The notes: generated by a model not told the origin, from the letters alone. DNA of 64,000 bases from Arthrobacter sp. SLBN-122 (GCF_006715165.1 NZ_VFMS01000001.1:868001-932000), one strand, 5' to 3'. Positions 23,809-32,573 are shown, counted from the stretch's first letter. Numbers and translations are program-made.

Positions 23809-24876
23809 CTACTGGCGCGGCAGGATGTCGATCTGCCGCAGGACCGCGTCGGTGAACTCCCTGGTGGAGGACGTCCCGCCCACGTCCCGGGTCCCCGCTC
23901 CGGCCCGCAGCGCCTCCTCGAAGGCCAGCTGCAGGTGCGAGGCCGCGGCCGCGTGGCCCAGGTGCTCCAGCATCATGGCGCCGGACCAGATCTGCCCCAA
24001 GGGATTCGCCAGGCCCTGGCCGGCGATGTCCGGGGCGGAACCGTGGACGGGCTCGAACAGCGAAGGGAACTGCCGCTCCGGATTCAGGTTGGCACTGGGA
24101 GCCACCCCAATGGAGCCCGTAACGGCGCTGCCCAGGTCCGAAAGGATGTCCCCCAGCAGGTTGGAGGCCACGATCACGTCCAGGGTCCAAGGCTTGAGTA
24201 CCAGGTGGGCCGCGAGCGCGTCCACCAATTCGGAGGACAGCTGCACACCGGGGTATTCGGCCGCGGTCTGGGCCACCACCTCGTCCCAGAACGGCATGGT
24301 GTGGATGATGCCGTTGCTCTTCGTGGCGGAGGTCAGGAGCCCGCGGCGGGATGCAGCCAATTTGGCGGCAAAATGCGCTGCCCTGGTGATTCCCATCCTG
24401 GTGAACACAGTCTCCTGTACGGCTGCTTCCTGGGGCAGGCCGCGGAACATCCTGCCGCCGATTTCGGAGTACTCGCCTTCATTGTTCTCGCGCACGATCA
24501 GGAGGTCGATGGGTTCGCGGGACGCCAGCGGCGAGGCCACGCCGTCGAGCGTTTTGACCGGCCGGAGGTTGATGTACTGCTGGAACTCGCGGCGGATGGG
24601 AATGAGCAGACCCCACAGGGTTTCCGCGTCGGGGATCTCCGGGCTGCCCACGGCGCCAAGGAAGATCGCCTCGTGCCGGCCCAGCCGTTCCAGGCCGTTG
24701 TCCGGCATCATGCGGCCGTGCCGGAGATAGTAGTCCGAGCCCCAGTCGAGGTGCTCATAGTCGAAGCTGATTCCGTAGATCCCCGCCACCCGGTCCAGGC
24801 ACTCGATTGCGGCGGGGACCACTTCCTGGCCGATGCCGTCACCGGCGATGACGGCGATGCTGTGGGTTTGGCTCAT
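23809..24876 (-). CDS. Isocitrate/isopropylmalate-family dehydrogenase, tartrate dehydrogenase type
   Basis: 355-residue NAD-dependent beta-decarboxylating dehydrogenase. The N-terminus IAVIAGDGIGQEVVPAA is the family start. RENNEGEYSEIGGR and TKSNGIIHTMPFWDEV are typical of tartrate/D-malate dehydrogenases rather than LeuB or Icd. The NLLGDILSDLGSAVTGSIGVAPSANL and FEPVHGSAPDIAGQGLANP motifs give the metal and cofactor sites. Likely substrates are tartrate, D-malate or a related hydroxy acid. No neighbouring pathway gene helps to choose. Confidence 0.88.
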   Translation of the reverse strand: MSQTHSIAVIAGDGIGQEVVPAAIECLDRVAGIYGISFDYEHLDWGSDYYLRHGRMMPDNGLERLGRHEAIFLGAVGSPEIPDAETLWGLLIPIRREFQQYINLRPVKTLDGVASPLASREPIDLLIVRENNEGEYSEIGGRMFRGLPQEAAVQETVFTRMGITRAAHFAAKLAASRRGLLTSATKSNGIIHTMPFWDEVVAQTAAEYPGVQLSSELVDALAAHLVLKPWTLDVIVASNLLGDILSDLGSAVTGSIGVAPSANLNPERQFPSLFEPVHGSAPDIAGQGLANPLGQIWSGAMMLEHLGHAAAASHLQLAFEEALRAGAGTRDVGGTSSTREFTDAVLRQIDILPRQ

Positions 24877-24937
24877 GCTGCGCGCTCCGGGAGGTTGATG
24901 ATGCGATCGGCATGGAGTCTATCCACACATCCGTCTG

Positions 24938-25856
24938 GTGCCGAATGAGCTCGCCAAGCGTGTGAAGGCCGGCGCACTGGTCCGAATCCGGCACGGCGTC
25001 TATGTTGACGGACCGACGTGGAGGGGATTGAAGCCATGGGAGCAGTACCGGCTCCGCATCCAGGCCGCCGCGGAAACATTCGAGAAACCCGCAATTTTCG
25101 CGCGTCACTCCGCGGCCAGCGTCTGGGGAATCCCCACCATCGGCCTTCATCACCCGGTCCAGGCACTCACTTGGAAGAACGACGGCGGGAGGTCACGTGC
25201 AGGAGTCAGCCGCCACTTCGCGGCGCGGACTGGCTTAGCGGTGGTCACGTTGGAGGGCCTCCTGGTCACCGATCGCATCCGCACTGTCCTTGACCTGGCC
25301 GCGTTCATTCCCTTTACCGAGGCCATCGCGCCGCTGGACCATGTGCTCCGGCCAGACCCGGTCCGGCCGGCTGCCCGCCCTGACCAAGACCGACCTGGAG
25401 GGCGGGATCGGGTCGATCTACTCCACCGCTGCTGGCCGCAGGATCCGGTCGGCTATTGCGTTTGCCGATCCCGCATCCGCGTCGGCAGGCGAATCCTGGA
25501 GCCGCGCACTGATCCATGTTGCCGGCTTCGAGTCCCCGGTCCTTCAACACCGGTTTTCCGACTCCGCCGGGGTGGTTGGCTACACCGACTTCTACTGGAA
25601 GGAGTCGAGGGTAGTGGGCGAATTCGATGGCGAGGAGAAGTACCTCAAGCCCGAGTTCCTCAAGGGTCAGACGGCGTCCCAGGCTGTTGTGGCGGAAAAG
25701 CAGCGCGAGAACCGGATCCGTGCCCTGGGCATCAACGTGGTGCGGTGGGACTGGGCCGACCTGAAGTCGGGGAGGCTGGAAGACAAGCTGGCAGCAGCCG
25801 GTGTGGGCCGCCGTCGTACGCGTTCTGCCGTTTTCGACGCGCAAATCCGCCGGTGA
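24938..25856 (+). pseudogene. Frameshifted AbiEi-antitoxin/DUF559-type gene
   Basis: The first frame encodes LAKRVKAGALVRIRHGVYVDGPTW followed by FARHSAASVWGIPTIGLH and TLEGLLVTDRIRTVLDLAAF, the usual N-terminal wing and middle of AbiEi-like proteins. Around 25355 the reading moves to another frame, which continues with SGRLPALTKTDLEGGIGSIYSTAAGRRIRSAI and a nuclease-like end (VGYTDFYWKESRVVGEFDGEEKYLK, VRWDWADL). One frameshift thus splits an otherwise complete protein. The N-terminus also seems short. The last about 16 codons lie inside a dispersed repeat (25806-25916). Confidence 0.75.
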
Positions 25857-25916
25857 CGCGCTGGCTCCCCTGCGCACTGGTTATTCGGGTGGCGGCACGG
25901 AATGTGCGAGTCGAAA
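25832..25916. repeat. Imperfect palindromic dispersed repeat, copy 1
   Basis: The 85-bp element begins TTTCGACGCGCAAATCCGCC and ends GGAATGTGCGAGTCGAAA, so its ends are imperfect inverted repeats. Its first half matches the copy at 26695-26783 almost base for base (CGACGCGCAAATCCGCC then GTGACGCGC). Sequence similarity extends about 25 bp further upstream (GGGCCGCCGT...). MITE-like or REP-like. Confidence 0.7.
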
Positions 25917-26061
25917 TGATTCAACTGTGTCAAAACCGCACGTGCCTGGCAGCGCATCAGCATCCGCCCTACCCTTGTTCACGGCCACCAGCGGGTCTAT
26001 GTTGGTGCTAACCCGGGCCAGGCTGGGACGGCCATCGGATACAGGTCTCGCCGAGGCAGCC

Positions 26062-26643
26062 ATGAGTTACATCCCCGTCAGCAGACGCACCATCCGGCGG
26101 CATCGTGCGTCCGAGCGGTCCACCCGGCGCCTGGTTGCTGCCCTTTCCGCCGGGGCCGTGGTGGCATGGCTGTTGTCAGTGCTGCTATCCGCCGCCGTCA
26201 ACGTTGACGGCTATGTCCATGACATCGATCTCGTAGTGCATGACCTCTTCCTCGTTGTGGCTTTCGGCGCCATCATTCTGGTTGATTGGCACGGTTTCCT
26301 GTGGCTGATCGGCCGGCGCACACTGGGTGAAATCATTCGACTCGACGGCGCAGCAACACCGTTGATCTGGGGCGGCCTGGCCGGCATGCTTGCCACGGGT
26401 GTGTTCCTGAGCCCGCACCTGGAAAATCCGATGACAGACGTCAAGCTCGCGGCGGTCCTTGTGCTCAGCCTGAACGGGATCATGCTGATCCCCCTCATGC
26501 GGCGGCTCGCGCGGCGGCCCGCAAAGACTGCACTCGGGGATTTGTCCCTTGGCCAACGCGTCCACCTAATGTCCTGCCTGGTTGTCTCGCAGCTGTGTTG
26601 GTGGACGGCGATCATCATTGGGTTCATCAACGCGCAGTCCTGA
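26062..26643 (+). CDS. Integral membrane protein of unknown function
   Basis: 193-residue protein with a basic N-terminus and about five transmembrane helices: LVAALSAGAVVAWLLSVLL, DLFLVVAFGAIILVDWHGFLWLI, a GGLAGMLATGVFL helix, AAVLVLSLNGIMLIPLM, and a final SCLVVSQLCWWTAIIIGFI. Several histidines lie at membrane edges (YVHDIDLVVHD, DWHGF, SPHLEN), resembling haem-binding or copper-resistance membrane proteins, but I cannot place it. The ATG at 26062 is chosen because upstream codons run through the repeat. It is bracketed by the two repeat copies. Confidence 0.65.
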   Translation: MSYIPVSRRTIRRHRASERSTRRLVAALSAGAVVAWLLSVLLSAAVNVDGYVHDIDLVVHDLFLVVAFGAIILVDWHGFLWLIGRRTLGEIIRLDGAATPLIWGGLAGMLATGVFLSPHLENPMTDVKLAAVLVLSLNGIMLIPLMRRLARRPAKTALGDLSLGQRVHLMSCLVVSQLCWWTAIIIGFINAQS

Positions 26644-26694
26644 ACCAAAGCGGCCTGGACCGGCGCATCCCCGGGCCGCCGTACGCGCTCTGAC

Positions 26695-26783
26695 ATTATC
26701 GACGCGCAAATCCGCCAGTGACGCGCATAGTCCTTTCCGCGCCCGTTATTTGGTTAGCGCCCAGGATTATGCGGGTCGCAAAT
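26695..26783. repeat. Imperfect palindromic dispersed repeat, copy 2
   Basis: 89-bp element starting ATTATCGACGCGCAAATCC and ending near GCGGGTCGCAAAT. The left half is nearly identical to copy 1; the right half shares only the pattern. Its terminal arms pair imperfectly. It lies between a membrane-protein gene and a decayed regulator. Confidence 0.7.
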
Positions 26784-26806
26784 GAAATTGCCTGTCGCGG
26801 GCGTGA

Positions 26807-27314
26807 TTAAGGTGGTCTTCTCCTGGGCGCGGCCTCCGTGATGCTGCCCTGCGTGGCGGCCCAGCTGGCCAGGACCTTCAGCGCGTCCTCTGACGGGGTA
26901 CCCGGCTCGGCCGTGTAGATGTTGATACGGAGCCCGGGGTCGGCGGGGAGCTCCAGCGCCTCGTAGGTCAGGTCCAGGTCCCCCACGATGGAGTGTTGGA
27001 GCTTCTTGCGGCCGGCGCGGTGGTACTTCCTCCGCCGCGCGCTCCCAGTCGGCGAAGAACTCCCGCGCCTTGGGGCTCAGGAACGTGAAGCGTGCGCAGT
27101 TGGGCGGGGTGCCGCCGTCGGCCACCATCTCCAGGTACAGTGCCCGGCCCAGCTCGTTGGAGGCCAAAACGTCGCCGCGGTCGTTGCGGACCCAGGCCGG
27201 CGCCGCGGTGATCGCATCGATGACCCGCTGCACGCTGCGCACCGTCTGCGGACTCCGCTTGCACGCTACGCGCCGGACCTGCAGCGAAGGAGGGACTGGC
27301 AAGCCCTCCCACAA
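26807..27314 (-). pseudogene. Decayed MmyB-like XRE-family regulator
   Basis: One minus-strand frame encodes VQRVIDAITAAPAWVRNDRGDVLASNELGRALYLEM and NCARFTFLSPKAREFFADWERAA, which is the start of the MmyB-like ligand-binding domain. The rest continues in another frame (HSIVGDLDLTYEALELPADPGLRINIYTAEPGTPSEDALKVLASWAA) to a stop at 26807. The frame changes near 27030, and the N-terminal helix-turn-helix is missing. Such regulators normally sit divergently next to an oxidoreductase, as here. Confidence 0.75.
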
Positions 27315-27342
27315 ACTTCAACAGCCGAATAGCGTGAGAGGC

Positions 27343-28230
27343 ATGGTTATGGAACTCACGCTCAACAACGGAACCACAATGCCCGCGCTCGGCCTGGGCG
27401 TCTTCCAAAGCCCCCCGGAAGAGACGACGGCGGCCGTCCAGACAGCGCTGGAGGTGGGCTACCGGCACATCGACACCGCCGCGGCGTACGGCAACGAGCG
27501 CGAGGTGGGCGAAGGCATCCGCCGCTCCGGCCTGGACCGGTCCGACGTGTTTATCGAGACGAAGGTGTGGGTCAGCGACTACGGCTACGACGAAGCCCTG
27601 CACGCCTGGGACAAGGCCGCCGGCAAGCTGGGGGTGGAGCAGCTGGACCTGCTCATCCTGCACCAGCCCGCCCCGGACCGGTTCGAGAAGACCATCGCCG
27701 CGTACAAGGCCCTCGAAACCCTGCTCAAGGACGGGCGGGTACGGGCCATCGGCGTCAGCAACTTTCTGCCACACCACCTGCAGCAGCTGCTGGCGGAAAC
27801 GTCCGTGGTCCCCGCCGTCAACCAGATCGAGCTGCACCCGTACTTCCAGCAGGCAGCTGTCCAGACGATCGATGAGGACCACCACATCCTCACCCAGGCG
27901 TGGTCCCCGATCGGCGGCATAACCTTCTACCCGGGATGGGGCGAGAACCGGAAGAACGTCATGCGGGACCCGGCGATTGCCGCTGTCGCGCAGGCCCACG
28001 GCAAGACCCCCGCCCAGGTGATGCTGCGCTGGCACCTGCAGCAGGGCCGCTCCGCCATCCCCAAGTCCACCAACCCGGCACGCATTGAAGAGAATTTCGA
28101 CGTGTTCGGCTTCGAGCTTTCCGCGGCCGAGCTCGCAGCCATCGATGCCCTGGACACCGGCCTCCGCAGCGGCCCCGACCCCGATGTGGCCCGCCCCGAG
28201 CGGTTCGCCATGGTCATCCCCGAAGCCTAG
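27343..28230 (+). CDS. Aldo/keto reductase
   Basis: 295-residue NADPH-dependent carbonyl reductase with the usual (alpha/beta)8 signatures: GYRHIDTAAAYGNEREVG (Asp and Tyr of the tetrad), VFIETKVW (Lys), LLILHQP (His), RAIGVSNFLPHHL and VNQIELHPYFQQ, and the C-terminal IPKSTNPARIEENF for the 2'-phosphate of NADP. ATGs at 27343 and 27349 are both possible. It is divergent from the decayed MmyB-like regulator and is followed 28 bp later by an SDR gene, so the two likely form an operon. Substrate unknown. Confidence 0.92.
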   Translation: MVMELTLNNGTTMPALGLGVFQSPPEETTAAVQTALEVGYRHIDTAAAYGNEREVGEGIRRSGLDRSDVFIETKVWVSDYGYDEALHAWDKAAGKLGVEQLDLLILHQPAPDRFEKTIAAYKALETLLKDGRVRAIGVSNFLPHHLQQLLAETSVVPAVNQIELHPYFQQAAVQTIDEDHHILTQAWSPIGGITFYPGWGENRKNVMRDPAIAAVAQAHGKTPAQVMLRWHLQQGRSAIPKSTNPARIEENFDVFGFELSAAELAAIDALDTGLRSGPDPDVARPERFAMVIPEA

Positions 28231-28258
28231 AACCTCCACCCCTTACGAAAGGAACACC

Positions 28259-29089
28259 ATGTCAACGTGGCTCATCACCGGCTGCTCCACCGGACTTGGC
28301 CGGGCGCTTGCCGAAGCCGTGCTCGCGTCCGGGCACAACGCCGTCGTCACCGCCCGGAAAGTGGAAACACTGCAGGACATCACCGCCGGCTTCCCGGACA
28401 CCGCGCTGACGCTCCCCCTGGACGTCACCGACAAGGCGCAGATCAGCGCGGCAGTGAAGCAGGCGGAGGAGAAGTTCGGCAGCATCGACGTGCTGGTCAA
28501 CAACGCCGGCTACGGCTACCGCGCCGCCGTGGAGGAAGCGGACGACGGCGACATCCGGCGGTTGTTCGACACGAACTTTTTCGGGGCGGTGGACATGGTC
28601 AAGGCAGTTTTGCCGGGCATGCGTGCCAACAAGTCAGGCTGCATCCTGAACATCTCCTCCATCGGCGCCCGGATCACGCCGCCCGGCTCGGGCTACTACG
28701 CGGCCACGAAAGCGGCGCTGGAGGGCATGTCCGGATCCCTGCGCAACGAACTGAAGCCGCTGGGCATCAACGTCACGGCCATCGAACCCGGCGGCTTCCG
28801 GACCGACTTCGCGGGCCGCTCGCTCACCCAGTCCGCGACGGCGATCGACGACTACGCGGACACGGCCGGCAAGCGCCGGAAGGAACACGACACCGCCCAC
28901 GGCAACCAGCCCGGGGACCCGGACAAGGCCGCCCGGGCGATCATCGCCGTCGTCGAATCCCCCAACCCGCCGGGCCTGCTGGTCCTGGGCACGGACGCTT
29001 TCGGTGCGTTTGCCAAGGTGGCCGAGGCCCAGCGCGCGGAGCTGGAGCAGTGGCAGGAGCTGAGCACCGGCACCGACATCACGGACTGA
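28259..29089 (+). CDS. Short-chain dehydrogenase/reductase
   Basis: 276-residue classical SDR. The TGCSTGLG cofactor motif is at residues 7-14, with NNAGYG, an ISSIGARITPPGSGYYAATKAALEGM active site (Ser, Tyr, Lys), and the IEPGGFRTDF loop. The start ATG is 28 bp after the aldo/keto reductase stop with an AAAGGAA ribosome site. Physiological substrate is not evident; pairing with an aldo/keto reductase is common in Arthrobacter carbonyl detoxification loci. Confidence 0.92.
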   Translation: MSTWLITGCSTGLGRALAEAVLASGHNAVVTARKVETLQDITAGFPDTALTLPLDVTDKAQISAAVKQAEEKFGSIDVLVNNAGYGYRAAVEEADDGDIRRLFDTNFFGAVDMVKAVLPGMRANKSGCILNISSIGARITPPGSGYYAATKAALEGMSGSLRNELKPLGINVTAIEPGGFRTDFAGRSLTQSATAIDDYADTAGKRRKEHDTAHGNQPGDPDKAARAIIAVVESPNPPGLLVLGTDAFGAFAKVAEAQRAELEQWQELSTGTDITD

Positions 29090-29187
29090 CCCACAATCGA
29101 GTACTAAATACTCATGACAGGGCGGGCAGCCGGTGCGAGAGTTAATTTGTTCCGTCAACATGTCGAGACAAAGTTGGATACCGCACC

Positions 29188-29622
29188 ATGGCAGCAAAAC
29201 GGGGTCGCTCACGCAGCAAGGGCGGCGGCACCCTCGGGTGTGCCCCCTTCTTCGCCCTCATCGTCATTGCCCTCATCATTCAGTACTGGTGGGTCCTCCT
29301 GATTGCCGCCGGCGTGGTTGCCCTGACCGTGGCACTCGTGCACACAGCAAAGGCCCCGCCCCGCCCGGCCAGGGTGCCCCCGCCCAAGCCGCAGCCCGTC
29401 ATGGCCCCGCCCCGCCAGGTCCTCAGCGGGGATGACCTTGCAGCCCACATGCGCGCCGCAAAACAGGCCGGCCGTGTACGGGACATGCAGGAGTGGGACT
29501 ACGAGTGGATCCGGCTGGCGTACCCGGGGAAGAGTCTTCGCGAAGTCAACGACATTGCGAACGCCCATTTTGCCCGGGGCCGCTCCATCGGCATCAACTC
29601 CGGGGACCCGTCCGCCCCGTGA
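29188..29622 (+). CDS. Hypothetical membrane protein
   Basis: 144-residue protein. A basic N-terminus (KRGRSRSKGGG) precedes one long hydrophobic region (about 19-50, possibly two helices with a WW turn). Then come a proline-rich linker (PPRPARVPPPKPQP) and a C-terminal helical domain with LAAHMRAAKQAGRVRDMQEWDYEWIRLAYPGKSLREVND. The tail looks like a small soluble cytosolic domain. No family is recognised. Confidence 0.6.
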   Translation: MAAKRGRSRSKGGGTLGCAPFFALIVIALIIQYWWVLLIAAGVVALTVALVHTAKAPPRPARVPPPKPQPVMAPPRQVLSGDDLAAHMRAAKQAGRVRDMQEWDYEWIRLAYPGKSLREVNDIANAHFARGRSIGINSGDPSAP

Positions 29623-29671
29623 GCCCGGCCCGTTTGGCATTCGGCTGAAACGGCCGCCGTCGCGCGTTCCC

Positions 29672-29760
29672 GCCCAGTTACTCTTCCGTCACCCACCGCG
29701 GACGCCGCTGCTATCGGCGTGCCGCAGGCCGAAGGCTGGGGCAGCCAGGAGTAACTGGGC
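29672..29760. repeat. Perfect 12-bp inverted repeat flanking a 65-bp spacer
   Basis: GCCCAGTTACTC (29672-29683) and GAGTAACTGGGC (29749-29760) are exact complements. The space between is GC-rich with internal short inverted repeats. It lies between two convergent genes and could be a terminator-like structure or a small non-autonomous element. Confidence 0.5.
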
Positions 29761-29782
29761 TGGAATGCACACCCCGACGCCG

Positions 29783-30316
29783 TCAGGACCGCAGCGTGGT
29801 CAGGCTCAGCTGTGCCCGGTGGTGGCGGTAATGCTTGGGCGCCCACTCCAGGATGTCCCGGCGGCTCATCCAGGGCAGGAAGTACGGGTCCCAGCGGACG
29901 GGCATGGTCATGCCGCGGTCCAACGCCTTGCTGTCCGCGTGGCTGTACCAGGCCACGATGATCCGCGTGGTCCGGTCCATCATTCCCGTCATGGCCTGCG
30001 GCTTGAGAACCCGGCCCCCGGCGGCACTCCCAGCCCAGTTCACCCAGTTGTAGGGACGCGCGCAGGCGTCCAGGAGCTTGCTCCAATTCCGGGATGCCGA
30101 GTGAGGCAGGCGGGAGAACAGTCCCAGGAGCGGTATTCCCGCCAGTGCGATGTTCTGTCCCAGGGCCATGTGGAAGAGCAGCTGCCGGTTGGTCCACCGC
30201 GTCCCGTTGGAGGGCAGGTCCAGCTCGTCGTCCAACGCGCTGGACACGATGTTCCGGAAGTCTTCCGCGATCCACAGCAGGTCCGCCTTTACAGGATCAC
30301 TGTCAGGTACCGCCAT
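29783..30316 (-). CDS. DinB-superfamily protein
   Basis: 177-residue protein resembling the DinB/YfiT metal-binding four-helix bundle. It has TNRQLLFHMALGQN in the first metal helix region and an HYRHHRAQL motif near the C-terminus, which supply histidines. Some members of this superfamily are thiol-dependent (mycothiol or bacillithiol) transferases; this member's activity is unknown. The ATG at 30316 is preferred since GGGAGG lies 7 bp upstream; an in-frame start at 30373 lacks this. Confidence 0.7.
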   Translation of the reverse strand: MAVPDSDPVKADLLWIAEDFRNIVSSALDDELDLPSNGTRWTNRQLLFHMALGQNIALAGIPLLGLFSRLPHSASRNWSKLLDACARPYNWVNWAGSAAGGRVLKPQAMTGMMDRTTRIIVAWYSHADSKALDRGMTMPVRWDPYFLPWMSRRDILEWAPKHYRHHRAQLSLTTLRS

Positions 30317-30388
30317 CGGAGCCTCCCGTCCATCGGCATCAGCCCGTCTCCACAGCATAGGCTCGCAGTCCAAGAGGCTCTGTCATAC

Positions 30389-30404
30389 ATCGACGCCTAT
30401 CGAT
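30389..30404. promoter_or_regulatory. Candidate ArsR operator upstream of arsA
   Basis: ATCGA and TCGAT are arranged as an inverted repeat (ATCGACGCCTATCGAT) directly before arsA. The same TCGAT core recurs in the arsR-acr3 intergenic site at 32574-32604. ArsR proteins bind such AT-rich palindromes, so arsA may be co-regulated with acr3. Confidence 0.4.
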
Positions 30405-30416
30405 AGCATGAGGCCC

Positions 30417-32180
30417 ATGAAGTTCCTCCAGGACGCGCCCCGGTTCCTCTTCTTCACAGGTAAGGGCGGCGTCGGCAAAACGTCGGTGGCGTGTGCAACG
30501 GCGCTCACCCTCGCCAGGGGAGGAAAGCAGATCCTCCTGGTCAGCACCGACCCCGCCTCGAACGTGGGTCAGGTGTTCGGCCAGACCATCGGCAACATTG
30601 TCACCCAGATCAGCGGCGTGCCGGGGCTCCGTGCCCTGGAAATCGACCCCGAGCAGGCTGCCGAAGCCTACCGGGAGCGGATCCTCGGCCCCGCCCGGGG
30701 CGTCCTGCCGGATGCGGAGCTGGCCGGGATCGCGGAGAGCCTCTCCGGCTCCTGCACCACGGAGATCGCCTCCTTCGATGAGTTCACCAGCCTGCTTGCC
30801 GATGACAGCAGCTACGACGAGTACGACCACATCGTTTTCGACACCGCCCCGACCGGCCACACCATCCGGCTGCTGCAGCTGCCGGGTTCATGGACGGACT
30901 TCCTGGCGGCCGGCACCGGCGATCCCTCCTGCTTGGGACCCCTTTCCGGCCTCGAGAAGCACAAGCAGGTCTACGCCAAAGCAGTGCAGGCCCTCACGGA
31001 CCCGGCCCGCACGCGGCTGGTGCTGGTCAGCCGGGCCCAGGCGTCGTCACTGACCGAGATCGAGCGGACCTACCTGGAGCTCAACCAGATAGGCATCGGC
31101 AACGGGTACGTCGTGGTCAACGGGGTGCTGCCGGACGCGGCCGGCGATGAGGACCTGGCGAAAGCACTCCGCGCCCGGGAGGCCGCTGCCCTGGCCGCGA
31201 TCCCCCGCACCGTGGCCGGCCTTCCACGTGACGTCCTGGAGCTGAAGCCGGGGAACATGGTGGGGATTCCCGCGCTCGAATCCCTGTTCATCACAGCCCC
31301 TGCCACCACACCGCAGCCACCTGCAGCACCGGCTCCGGGCGCGGAAGATGCCCCGCTGGCCGCGCTGGTGGACGAGGTGGAGCGCGATGGCCGCGGCCTG
31401 GTGATGTGCATGGGCAAAGGCGGCGTGGGAAAAACAACTGTTGCTGCCGCCGTCGCCGTTTCCCTGGCCAGGCGCGGGCACGACGTCCACCTCACCACAA
31501 CCGATCCGGCCGCGCACCTGACCGAGACGCTTCACGGCTCCGTCCCCGGCCTCACCGTCTCACGCATCGATCCGGAAACGGCCACCCGCGAGTACCGGGC
31601 CCATGTCATGGACACCAAGGGCCGGAACCTGGACGATGAAGGGCGCGCTGCCCTGGCCGAGGACCTGATGTCACCATGCACCGACGAGGTGGCGGTCTTC
31701 CGGCAGTTCTCCAAAGTGGTCCATGAATCGCGCCGGCACTTCGTGGTGATTGACACCGCACCCACCGGGCACACCCTGCTGCTCCTGGACGCCACGGGTT
31801 CCTACCACCGCGAGATAGCCCGCCAGGTAGGCAACAGCATGGGGTTCGTGACACCCCTTATGCGGCTGCAGGATCCGGCACAGACCAAGGTGGTCCTGGT
31901 GACGCTGGCGGAGACCACACCGGTCCTCGAAGCCAAGGAGCTGCAGGACGACCTGGAACGGGCCGGGATTCATCCCTGGGCGTGGGTCATCAACAACTCG
32001 ATCGCCGCCGCGCATCCGCAGACACCGTTCCTGCAGGCGCGCGCAGCCAGTGAGCTTGAACAGATTTCACAGGTGTACCAACTGGCGGACCGGGTGGCCC
32101 TCATTCCACTGCTTCCCGACGAACCCATTGGCGAAGAAAAACTGTCCGCCCTTACCGCCTACAGTTCCCAGCCCGCCTGA
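30417..32180 (+). CDS. arsA: Arsenite-transporting ATPase ArsA
   Basis: 587-residue soluble ATPase, two homologous halves, that drives arsenite extrusion with a membrane partner. Each half has a deviant Walker A (GKGGVGKTS at about 16 and GKGGVGKTT at about 330) and a DTAPTGHT signature. The three metalloid-binding cysteines are present: Cys113 in SGSCTTE, Cys172 in DPSCLGP, and Cys421 in MSPCTDE. Their numbering agrees with the E. coli protein only if translation starts at the ATG at 30417, which also has a GAGG site; the ATG at 30408 is three codons earlier. The cluster carries acr3 instead of arsB, and no arsD was found. Confidence 0.95.
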   Translation: MKFLQDAPRFLFFTGKGGVGKTSVACATALTLARGGKQILLVSTDPASNVGQVFGQTIGNIVTQISGVPGLRALEIDPEQAAEAYRERILGPARGVLPDAELAGIAESLSGSCTTEIASFDEFTSLLADDSSYDEYDHIVFDTAPTGHTIRLLQLPGSWTDFLAAGTGDPSCLGPLSGLEKHKQVYAKAVQALTDPARTRLVLVSRAQASSLTEIERTYLELNQIGIGNGYVVVNGVLPDAAGDEDLAKALRAREAAALAAIPRTVAGLPRDVLELKPGNMVGIPALESLFITAPATTPQPPAAPAPGAEDAPLAALVDEVERDGRGLVMCMGKGGVGKTTVAAAVAVSLARRGHDVHLTTTDPAAHLTETLHGSVPGLTVSRIDPETATREYRAHVMDTKGRNLDDEGRAALAEDLMSPCTDEVAVFRQFSKVVHESRRHFVVIDTAPTGHTLLLLDATGSYHREIARQVGNSMGFVTPLMRLQDPAQTKVVLVTLAETTPVLEAKELQDDLERAGIHPWAWVINNSIAAAHPQTPFLQARAASELEQISQVYQLADRVALIPLLPDEPIGEEKLSALTAYSSQPA

Positions 32181-32193
32181 CAATTCGCAGGGT

Positions 32194-32544
32194 TTACAGG
32201 GAGGCCAGGAGGCCGGTGGTCCGCTCGATCGCGCCGGGGACCAGGGAGTAATAGGCCCAGGTGCCGCGCTTTTCGCGGTGGAGCAGGCCTGCGTCCACCA
32301 GGATTTTCAGGTGGTGGGACACCGTGGGCTGGCTCAGGTCCAGCGGCTCGGTCAGATCGCAGACGCATGCTTCACCGTCTCCGGCGCCCTTGACAATCGA
32401 GAGCAGGCGGAGCCTGTTGGGATCGGCCAGCGCCTTGAACACAAGGGCCGTGCGCTGGGCTTCCTCTGCATCGAGGGCAGCCTGGCCGGAGGGAGCGCAG
32501 CAGGCATTGTCGACGGCGGGCTCGACCGTTTGCAGGGAAGTCAT
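32194..32544 (-). CDS. arsR: Arsenic-responsive repressor ArsR
   Basis: 116-residue winged-helix repressor of the ArsR/SmtB family. The recognition region is LSQPTVSHHLKILVDAGLL with EKRGTWAYYSL as the wing. ACVCDL in the middle has the paired cysteines of the classical ArsR arsenite site, and an additional NACCAPSG at the N-terminus could contribute a thiol. It is transcribed divergently from acr3 and convergently with arsA. The operator candidate lies in the arsR-acr3 gap. Confidence 0.93.
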   Translation of the reverse strand: MTSLQTVEPAVDNACCAPSGQAALDAEEAQRTALVFKALADPNRLRLLSIVKGAGDGEACVCDLTEPLDLSQPTVSHHLKILVDAGLLHREKRGTWAYYSLVPGAIERTTGLLASL

Positions 32545-32573
32545 GAATCCATTATGCACATGGATTGACAAGC

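Noticed and set aside
26968..28239. 423-codon minus-strand frame opposite the aldo/keto reductase
   Set aside because: It runs antisense to a clear enzyme gene; only its distal end overlaps the real MmyB remnant by chance of frame.
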